Below are positions 1 through 5,719 of a stretch of DNA of 7,016 nt, piece by piece (the first letter of the stretch is position 1; each line of letters starts with the position of its first letter). This DNA comes from an uncultured Clostridia bacterium (GTDB taxonomy: Bacteria > Bacillota > Clostridia > Oscillospirales > Acutalibacteraceae). Both the position numbers and the translations under genes were made by a program. Under the pieces are notes generated by a model. It ran no database searches. It worked only from the letters and a program-made list of their open reading frames with translations, and was not told the DNA's origin. The DNA is taken from positions 1 to 7,016 of the forward strand of contig CALWKP010000269.1 of the NCBI GenBank assembly GCA_944381295.1. The letters are read 5' to 3'.

Positions 1-14
1 CGATAGGGTAAAAG

Positions 15-908
15 ATGACTGTCCTGGATGCCTCCGCTGACGTAGAGAAAATCGCTTCCATGGTTGATTTTGTCTTTTGCGCTGTAGATATGAAAAAAGA
101 AGAAATCCGCGCGCTGGAAGAAACCTATGCAAAAGCAGAAAGCCCTGTGATGTCCAATAACAGCGCCCACCGCGGCACTCCTGATGTTCCGATGATTATT
201 CCGGAGATCAATTCCGACCACGCTGAGGTTATCGCTGCCCAGAAAAAACGCCTTGGCACAAAACGCGGGTTCATCTCTGTAAAATCAAACTGTTCTTTAC
301 AAAGTTATGTTCCTGCTGTCCATCCATTGATGGATCTCGGTGTAACCAAGATCCTCGCCTGCACCTATCAGGCGATCTCTGGGGCAGGAAAAACATTTGA
401 GACCTTCCCCGATATTCTGGACAATGTGATCCCCTATATCGGCGGCGAAGAGGAAAAATCCGAACAGGAACCTCTCAAAATCTGGGGCCATGTGGAAAAC
501 GGACAGATTGTCAACGCCGCATCGCCCAGTATCACCGCACAATGCCTGCGCGTTCCCGTTTCCGACGGTCATACCGCTGCGGTATTTGTTTCCTTTGAGA
601 AAAAAATTGAAATGGAAGAGATTATCCGTCGTTGGGAATCTTTCCGCGGAGCTCCTCAGGAACTTAATCTGCCAAGCGCTCCGAAACAGTTCCTGCATTA
701 CTTCCGTGAGGATAACCGTCCTCAGGCAAAACTGGACCGCAATCTCGAAAATGGTATGGCGGTCTCTATTGGCCGTCTCCGTCCAGATACCCAATATGAT
801 ATCAAATTTGTCTGCCTTTCCCACAACACTCTGCGTGGCGCTGCCGGCGGCGCAGTGCTGATGGCAGAACTTCTCTGTGCAAAAGGATATATCACTCCCA
901 AAAACTGA
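15..908 (+). CDS. asd: Aspartate-semialdehyde dehydrogenase, N-terminal part missing
   Basis: This enzyme reduces aspartyl phosphate to aspartate semialdehyde with NADPH in the cytoplasm. It is the branch step feeding lysine/DAP, threonine and methionine. The visible 297 residues match the archaeal/fungal-like class of ASADH. The nucleophilic Cys is about residue 93 in the SNCS motif. An ISGAGK stretch follows at 121-126. The likely general-base His is about 186 in VSDGHTA, and the C-terminal GAAGGAVLMAE segment is intact. The family is usually about 360 residues, so roughly 60-65 are absent, including the Rossmann glycine motif that binds NADP. The ATG at 15 is the first Met in this frame but is unlikely to be the true start. 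An in-frame TAA lies at 9-11, while the frame starting at base 2 reads DRVKD, which would join naturally to MTVLDA. This suggests a 2-base loss or sequence error (see findings). The gene is first in the visible operon, 19 bases before dapA. Family assignment is sure; intactness is not. Confidence 0.9.
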   Translation: MTVLDASADVEKIASMVDFVFCAVDMKKEEIRALEETYAKAESPVMSNNSAHRGTPDVPMIIPEINSDHAEVIAAQKKRLGTKRGFISVKSNCSLQSYVPAVHPLMDLGVTKILACTYQAISGAGKTFETFPDILDNVIPYIGGEEEKSEQEPLKIWGHVENGQIVNAASPSITAQCLRVPVSDGHTAAVFVSFEKKIEMEEIIRRWESFRGAPQELNLPSAPKQFLHYFREDNRPQAKLDRNLENGMAVSIGRLRPDTQYDIKFVCLSHNTLRGAAGGAVLMAELLCAKGYITPKN

Positions 909-913
909 TCGTT

Positions 914-920
914 AAGGAGG
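914..920 (+). promoter_or_regulatory. Shine-Dalgarno site of dapA
   Basis: AAGGAGG lies seven bases before the ATG at 928. This favours that start over the second ATG three codons later, which would be too far from the site. It sits in the 19-base asd-dapA gap, where there is no room for a separate promoter. Confidence 0.85.
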
Positions 921-927
921 TTGCAGC

Positions 928-1818
928 ATGAAAAAAATGATTTTTGAAGGCTCCGGCGTTGCGGTCGTTACCCCCATGTTCGAGAATGGAAGCGTCAATT
1001 TTGATCTTCTCGGTAAATTGATCGAATTCCAGATCAGCAACGGCACCGATGCGATCATTTCCTGCGGTACTACCGGAGACTCCTCTACCCTCAATCACGA
1101 GGAACATTGCCGTGTTCTGGCATATACAATCCAAAAGGTCGCCCATCGTGTCCCGGTCATCGCTGGTGCTGGCAGCAATGATACTGCTTACGCCGTTGAG
1201 CTATCCAAAGAAGCGAAATCTTATGGCGCAGATGCTCTTCTGAGCGTGACCCCTTATTACAACAAGACATCCCAGGCAGGTCTTGTCAAACATTTTACTA
1301 CGATTGCTGATAAAGTCGATCTGCCCTTGATTTTATATAACGTCCCGTCACGTACCGGCTGCAACATTAAGCCGGAAACGTATCTGGAACTTTCCAAACA
1401 CCCCAATATTGTCGCAACAAAAGAAGCAAACGGCGATATTTCTTCTGTTGCTAAAACCAAATCTCTTTGCGGCGATGAACTGGCTATTTACTCTGGTAAT
1501 GACGATCAGACGCTGCCGTTCCTTTCCCTTGGCGGAAGCGGCATCATCTCCGTCTTTGCCAACATCTGCCCAAAAGAAATGCATGATATTTGTGCCAAAT
1601 TTTTCGCAGGCGACCTCGCTGGATGCCGCGAACTTTTCCTGAACTATCTGGAACTGATGAACTCCCTTTTTTCCGACGTCAACCCCATTCCGGTAAAAGA
1701 GGCTCTGTGCATGATGGGCTATGATGTTGGTCCCTGCCGCCTGCCGCTGATCGGAATGTCGGAATCCGGCAAGAAAACTCTCCAGGAAGTCCTAAGAAAA
1801 TACAAGCTGATCGCCTGA
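928..1818 (+). CDS. dapA: 4-hydroxy-tetrahydrodipicolinate synthase
   Basis: DapA condenses pyruvate with aspartate semialdehyde to give 4-hydroxy-tetrahydrodipicolinate, the first committed step to DAP and lysine. At 296 residues it has normal family length and a complete TIM-barrel aldolase signature. The GTTG motif is at 47-50 (usually GTTGES, here GTTGDS). The YYN motif is at 110-112. Tyr137, in the YNVPSRTG motif, should be the catalytic tyrosine. Arg142 is the substrate-binding arginine, and Lys165 in ATKEANGD is the Schiff-base lysine. Compared from memory with the E. coli enzyme (offset +4), the lysine-inhibition site keeps His57, His60 and Asn84 but has Tyr88 where E. coli has Glu84. 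Feedback control by lysine may therefore differ. The start is set by a strong Shine-Dalgarno site seven bases upstream. The gene lies between asd and dapB, on the same strand, as expected for one operon. Assignment is very secure; the regulatory remark is inference. Confidence 0.97.
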   Translation: MKKMIFEGSGVAVVTPMFENGSVNFDLLGKLIEFQISNGTDAIISCGTTGDSSTLNHEEHCRVLAYTIQKVAHRVPVIAGAGSNDTAYAVELSKEAKSYGADALLSVTPYYNKTSQAGLVKHFTTIADKVDLPLILYNVPSRTGCNIKPETYLELSKHPNIVATKEANGDISSVAKTKSLCGDELAIYSGNDDQTLPFLSLGGSGIISVFANICPKEMHDICAKFFAGDLAGCRELFLNYLELMNSLFSDVNPIPVKEALCMMGYDVGPCRLPLIGMSESGKKTLQEVLRKYKLIA

Positions 1819-1853
1819 TTGGTTGACGTTATCAAAACACAGGAGAATCAAAA

Positions 1854-2606
1854 ATGACTAGAATCATTGTAAGCGGCTGCAACGGAACAATGGGTCGTGA
1901 AATCACCGCACGTGTTCGAGTGCGTGACGACTGTTCCATTGCAGCAGGAATTGATCTTCATACTGATGCAAACGGCCTTTTCCCCATCTACACTTCTCCG
2001 GACCAGATCCAGGAGAATGCTGATGTCCTGATCGATTTTTCGCATCCCTCTCTTCTCACGTCTTTACTGTCTTTTGCCATGGATAAAAAGATGCCGGTTG
2101 TGCTCTGTACGACTGGTTACACCGAAGAACAGGTTGCTGAATTGAAACAGGCTTCCCAGAAAATCCCGGTATTTTATTCCCGCAACATGTCGATCGGCAT
2201 CAATCTGTTGATTGAACTTGCCAAAAAAGCTGCTCTCGTTCTGGGCGATCAGTTCGATATCGAGATCGTGGAAATGCATCACAACCAAAAAATAGACGCG
2301 CCAAGCGGGACTGCCCTGATGATCGCCGATGAGATCGCCAACGTAAAGGATCATGCCATGCGCTATCAGTATGACCGCCACTCTCAGCGAAAAAAACGCT
2401 CTAAAGATGAAATTGGTATTCACTCTGTCCGCGGCGGTACCATCGTTGGTGAACATGAAGTGATTTTTGCCGGTTCTCAGGAGGTCATTACGCTTTCCCA
2501 TTCTGCACAATCCAAAGAGGTATTTGCCAACGGCGCCATCAATGCCGCCGTTTATCTCAAAAATCAACCGGCCGGGTTATATGATATGTCCGACCTTTTG
2601 AAATAG
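1854..2606 (+). CDS. dapB: 4-hydroxy-tetrahydrodipicolinate reductase
   Basis: DapB reduces the DapA product to tetrahydrodipicolinate using NAD(P)H in the cytoplasm. The 250 residues match the usual length. The N-terminal Rossmann glycine loop GCNGTMG is at 8-14, CTTG is at 85-88, and the substrate/catalytic segment runs from 140 to 154. That segment includes His142, His143 and Lys146, equivalent to the E. coli catalytic pair and lysine, followed by DAPSGTA. The VRGGTIVGEHEV stretch near the C-terminus is also typical. After the second beta strand the cofactor-selecting position reads IDLH. The acidic residue for the ribose is present, but the E. coli arginine that contacts the NADPH phosphate is replaced by Leu, so NADH use is possible (inference). 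An AGGAG site at 1841-1845 precedes the ATG by eight bases. The gap after dapA is 35 bases, and the next gene follows after 11. Confidence 0.97.
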   Translation: MTRIIVSGCNGTMGREITARVRVRDDCSIAAGIDLHTDANGLFPIYTSPDQIQENADVLIDFSHPSLLTSLLSFAMDKKMPVVLCTTGYTEEQVAELKQASQKIPVFYSRNMSIGINLLIELAKKAALVLGDQFDIEIVEMHHNQKIDAPSGTALMIADEIANVKDHAMRYQYDRHSQRKKRSKDEIGIHSVRGGTIVGEHEVIFAGSQEVITLSHSAQSKEVFANGAINAAVYLKNQPAGLYDMSDLLK

Positions 2607-2610
2607 GAGG
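2605..2610 (+). promoter_or_regulatory. Shine-Dalgarno site overlapping the dapB stop
   Basis: AGGAGG overlaps the last two bases of the dapB TAG stop and lies seven bases before the ATG at 2618. A ribosome ending dapB would cover the next initiation site, so translation of the ACT protein is probably coupled to dapB. This fixes the start and supports joint expression. Confidence 0.8.
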
Positions 2611-2617
2611 AAGTCCC

Positions 2618-3079
2618 ATGAAAGAAGGCGCTGTTGTCACTGCTACCAACGAGATCACTCTGGTGACTTTACAGAATTGTCCGTCCGATATCGCTTACCT
2701 TTCCAAAATCTTTGAACAGATTGCCAAGTTGGGGATCAATATCGATATGATTTCTCTGGCGCCTGCGCATGGCGCTTTGACAGCATTATCCTTTACGATC
2801 TCTGACAACGATCTGGGAGCTATTCTGGAATTTACTGCTACGCTGCGGGAAAGTTCCAACATTCGTGCCATTGTCAGCAGCGGGAACAGCAAAATCGCTG
2901 TTTATGACGAACGCATGCGCAATACCCCAGGTATTGCCGCGAAAGTCCTGCTTGCCGCATCCGCTGTCAATACGGATCTTCGGTTAATTTCCACCTCAGA
3001 CGTTGAAATCTCCATTCTTGTAACACCTGCCGATTATCCGAATACCTTAGCTTCCATTGAATCTGCTATGGCAGAATAA
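2618..3079 (+). CDS. Stand-alone tandem ACT-domain protein, aspartokinase regulatory-like
   Basis: This small protein of 153 residues contains two ACT domains and nothing else: ACT1 at about 11-75 and ACT2 at about 91-152. The second is very like the C-terminal ACT of aspartate kinase, with the MRNTPGIAAK turn at 100-109 and the ISTSDVEISILV strand at 124-135. ACT1 has the KLGINIDMIS pattern typical of aspartokinase. No kinase domain is present (the family's catalytic N-terminal part is about 250 residues), so it cannot phosphorylate aspartate. The usual D-x-P-G-x-A ligand loop of ACT1 is replaced by CPSDIAYL, while ACT2 keeps its PG turn. Being last in an asd-dapA-dapB operon and probably coupled to dapB, it may sense lysine, threonine or a related amino acid, or bind an aspartokinase encoded elsewhere like a free beta subunit. 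Those roles are inference. It may also be annotated as an aspartate kinase fragment, but its own start and Shine-Dalgarno site argue against decay. Confidence 0.85.
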   Translation: MKEGAVVTATNEITLVTLQNCPSDIAYLSKIFEQIAKLGINIDMISLAPAHGALTALSFTISDNDLGAILEFTATLRESSNIRAIVSSGNSKIAVYDERMRNTPGIAAKVLLAASAVNTDLRLISTSDVEISILVTPADYPNTLASIESAMAE

Positions 3080-3106
3080 TCTGGAACAACACACATTTTC
3101 CTATAC

Positions 3107-3162
3107 AAAGCTCCCCACAGAGGACTTGGAAGAAACCAAATTCCTCTGTGGGGAGCTTTTTT
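3107..3162 (+). terminator. Rho-independent terminator of the dap operon
   Basis: An 18-bp perfect stem pairs 3107-3124 (AAAGCTCCCCACAGAGGA) with 3142-3159 and is followed by Ts, giving a run of six at 3157-3162. The 17-base loop holds a second small stem, TTGG at 3126-3129 with CCAA at 3136-3139, closing a six-base AAGAAA loop. It begins 27 bases after the ACT gene stop. The GH31 gene converges from the other side and ends at 3180, so its transcript forms the same hairpin. On that strand, however, only TTTGTATAGG follows, so termination in that direction should be weaker. Confidence 0.92.
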
Positions 3163-3179
3163 ACATTTTATCGATTACC

Positions 3180-5588
3180 TTATTCGTCGTAAAACAATGC
3201 GTCAATCTCTTCCATTGCAGAACGAACCGCTTGAGGAAGTTTGCGTCTCTTTGCAGCATCCGTCAGAGCAGGGACATACCATTTGGATTTTTCTTCGTTA
3301 TCCCCCTGTACCCGTGTCAGCAAAGCAACCATTGCTTCTTCCTTTTTCTGATTTTTCTTGACGACTGGTTGCTCAATCACGATCTTTATCGGTGTACCAT
3401 CCAAAACAGTTTTCACCGCCAGATGTCCTTTCCCGCAGGATGTTGCCGGCGCTCCGTTGACTGACAGCTCTCCTCCCACAAGATCCCGGAAATGCACACA
3501 GACCTCCCGGCCTTGGGGAAGCATTTCGGCATTTCCTTGTGGTTTCCCGATGGTAAAAGTCACTTTTTCGTTTTCTTCCCGGATTTTCATCGGTGTAAGG
3601 ACATAGCTGCCATCCTCAAATGCTGTGGTTTCTCCGTCGTCCTCATAAAGCTCATAGTGTCCGTTTCCTCGCCAGACATGCAGTTCCATTGGCTGGCTAA
3701 AAGACAAGTCATTGCTGTGCGCCTGTGCATACATCGGCAGGATCGTCCCTTCTCTCGCCAATACCGGTATCGCATCCAGGTCACGATGCATGGTTACCGT
3801 ACCGCCGCCCTGATAGATGCGGTCTGAAAAGATATCCGTCCAGCGGCCCTCCGGCAGCCATACCTTCGCCGCGGCAAGATGTGTTTTCTTGTCCCTGGCC
3901 GTAAGCACCGGCCTGACAAGCAATTGCCCGCCAAACAAATACTGGTTTTTGGCTTCATAGGCTTCCTTGCAGTCATATTCGTAGTACATCGGCTCGCACA
4001 GTGCCCGGCCATCTTTATGCGTGTGATAATTCGCTGTATACAAGAACGGGATCAACTTATGCCGCAGCCGCAGGAATTTCTCTGCCATCTGTTCTGTTGC
4101 CGCGCTCCGCTTCCATGGTTCCTTGCCCATCAACTCATTGCTCGTAGAATGGAGCCGGTTGATTGGGCTAAACACGCCATATTGCAGCCACCGCAAATAC
4201 AATTCGTCATCCTGGACTCCCATAAAATGACCGCCAATATCATGGCTCCACCATGTGTATCCCGCATTGGATGCTGTGGAAGTAAAGTATGGCTGGAATT
4301 TCAGACTTGCCCAGGAACAGACGGTATCTCCCGAAAATCCTAATGGATATCGATGGCTCCCCATGCCTGCATAACGCGAAAGAATCATTGGGCGCTTCTT
4401 CCCGCGTGCCTGGTCCAAGGTATGATAATGGTTTAGCGCCCACAACGGGTCTAAGCCTGGAATGGCTGTACAGGTCCCCTGCTGCCAATCCAGCCACCAG
4501 AAATCAACGCCGTCTTCTTCATACGGATGATGCAGATAATCAAAATACGCCTCTAAAAAAGCACGGTCTGTCACATCAAAGGCAATCTGTTCCTTCAATG
4601 CAGGGTCTTTTCCTAAATACCGGCACATCGCTTCATACTGATCCTCAAAAAAACGTACTCCCTGTGACGGATGTACATTCAACGTCACATGGAACCCTTT
4701 TTCATGCAGCCAGTTCAGCATCGCTTTATAATCCGGAAAGAGCTCTGTATTCCAGGAATATCCCGTCCATCCAGGCGCAGTCTTCGCAAAATGAGCATCT
4801 AACTTGTTCCCCGGCGTCGGAATTGGCCGGGCTTCTTCCCCAAAGCGCTCGATCACATCTGTCCAATGCCAATCCATATCAATGGTCGCTACGGTAATGG
4901 GCAGTTCCCGATCAATAAATTCCTGCAATAAATCTTGATATTCCTGTTGTGTATATGCCTTGTAGCGGCTCCACCAGTTTCCTAACGCATATTTAGGAAT
5001 CAGCGGTACCGGCCCGGTCAAACGAAAAAAATCTTGCAGACATCCGCGGTAATCATTGCCATAAGCAAAATAATACAGATCGCTGCAATGTTTCCGCGGG
5101 AACACCCCATTTCCTTTTAAAAGAAGTGATTTGCTGTCATCCAATACTGCTACTCCGCTGCGGGACAATATTCCTTCTTCCAATGGCGTCGCCCCATCCA
5201 CACCGTCCAATGTCCGGGCTGTTCCCATCAGATTGCTCTTATGAAACTCCCGGACGATTCTGCCATCTTTCAGCCGGATACTGCGTATCCCACGATCATA
5301 ATCAAAAAGAAATACTGTGGATTCCGTTTGTACACGAAATGTTTTTTTCTTCCGCCACACCTCGTACTCCGTTGCAGAGAAATTCCGATACCACACGGTC
5401 TGCGTAGCCTCATCTGTTGTCACGCCTGTCTCTACCCGCAGCAGTCTCGGCGTCAACACGGTGATACGGAACTTTCCTTCCTGGAATATCGCGCTTGCCG
5501 GAGCCTGCGGCATTGCAGGAATCCCAAACCGTCCAGAATTTTCTTCTTTTTCAACGGAAAACTCCCTTTTTTCCGCATAGGTTTCCAT
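3180..5588 (-). CDS. GH31 family alpha-glycosidase, cytoplasmic
   Basis: This is a glycoside hydrolase of family 31, most likely an alpha-glucosidase or alpha-xylosidase-type exo-enzyme acting on imported oligosaccharides. It has 802 residues. The N-terminal beta-sandwich spans about 1-195. The barrel opens with the GNWWSRY motif at 203-209 and IDMDWHW at 236-242. The probable nucleophile is Asp367 in DFWWLDWQQG, and the probable acid/base is Asp421 in GFSGDT. The HDIGG motif is at 449-453, and SPINRLHST at 474-482 completes the active-site pattern. C-terminal beta-sandwich domains run from about 550 to 742. No signal peptide or membrane segment is seen, so it is probably cytoplasmic. After about 743 comes a Lys/Glu-rich linker and a roughly 50-residue tail, likely helical, beyond the usual end. 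AAGGAGG seven bases upstream fixes the ATG start. It lies 131 bases after the NFACT gene on the same strand, with no sugar transporter or regulator in view. Family is certain; substrate is not determined. Confidence 0.93.
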   Translation of the reverse strand: METYAEKREFSVEKEENSGRFGIPAMPQAPASAIFQEGKFRITVLTPRLLRVETGVTTDEATQTVWYRNFSATEYEVWRKKKTFRVQTESTVFLFDYDRGIRSIRLKDGRIVREFHKSNLMGTARTLDGVDGATPLEEGILSRSGVAVLDDSKSLLLKGNGVFPRKHCSDLYYFAYGNDYRGCLQDFFRLTGPVPLIPKYALGNWWSRYKAYTQQEYQDLLQEFIDRELPITVATIDMDWHWTDVIERFGEEARPIPTPGNKLDAHFAKTAPGWTGYSWNTELFPDYKAMLNWLHEKGFHVTLNVHPSQGVRFFEDQYEAMCRYLGKDPALKEQIAFDVTDRAFLEAYFDYLHHPYEEDGVDFWWLDWQQGTCTAIPGLDPLWALNHYHTLDQARGKKRPMILSRYAGMGSHRYPLGFSGDTVCSWASLKFQPYFTSTASNAGYTWWSHDIGGHFMGVQDDELYLRWLQYGVFSPINRLHSTSNELMGKEPWKRSAATEQMAEKFLRLRHKLIPFLYTANYHTHKDGRALCEPMYYEYDCKEAYEAKNQYLFGGQLLVRPVLTARDKKTHLAAAKVWLPEGRWTDIFSDRIYQGGGTVTMHRDLDAIPVLAREGTILPMYAQAHSNDLSFSQPMELHVWRGNGHYELYEDDGETTAFEDGSYVLTPMKIREENEKVTFTIGKPQGNAEMLPQGREVCVHFRDLVGGELSVNGAPATSCGKGHLAVKTVLDGTPIKIVIEQPVVKKNQKKEEAMVALLTRVQGDNEEKSKWYVPALTDAAKRRKLPQAVRSAMEEIDALFYDE

Positions 5589-5595
5589 TGGATTT

Positions 5596-5602
5596 CCTCC
5601 TT
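5596..5602 (-). promoter_or_regulatory. Shine-Dalgarno site of the GH31 gene
   Basis: On the minus strand AAGGAGG lies seven bases before the ATG at 5588-5586. It decides the start, giving an N-terminus of METYAEKREF with no secretion signal. I could not define a convincing -35/-10 pair in the 131-base gap upstream of it. Confidence 0.85.
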
Positions 5603-5719
5603 ATCTCTGTTACTTGGGCTATAACACAGTCAATCGTTCAATAAGCCGTTTCCTTTGTGATATTTCAGTAAATACCTAATGCCGGTATGCTTTGCTGGTG
5701 TATCCCATTTCTGCCTTAT

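Noticed and set aside
297..824. Long open frames antisense to asd, dapB and the two minus-strand genes (for example 297-824 minus, 4289-4897 plus).
   Set aside because: They lie wholly within well-recognised genes, have low-complexity or unfamiliar protein composition, and lack suitable Shine-Dalgarno sites. They are shadows of the real coding frames.
1823..1851. TTGACG in the dapA-dapB gap as a -35 element for an internal promoter.
   Set aside because: At 16-18 bases downstream there is only GAATCAA-like sequence, which does not resemble TATAAT and overlaps the Shine-Dalgarno region of dapB.
3057..3464. Open frame on the plus strand running from the ACT gene end through the terminator.
   Set aside because: It crosses the terminator hairpin, has no Shine-Dalgarno site, and overlaps the convincing GH31 C-terminus antisense.
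5603..5719. Promoter or terminator in the gap between the NFACT and GH31 genes.
   Set aside because: On the minus strand TTGACT, TTGAAC and TATAG-like words occur but none are spaced 16-18 bases apart. The only hairpin seen, ATACC/GGTAT, has five pairs and no T-tract. A promoter is plausible but not supportable.
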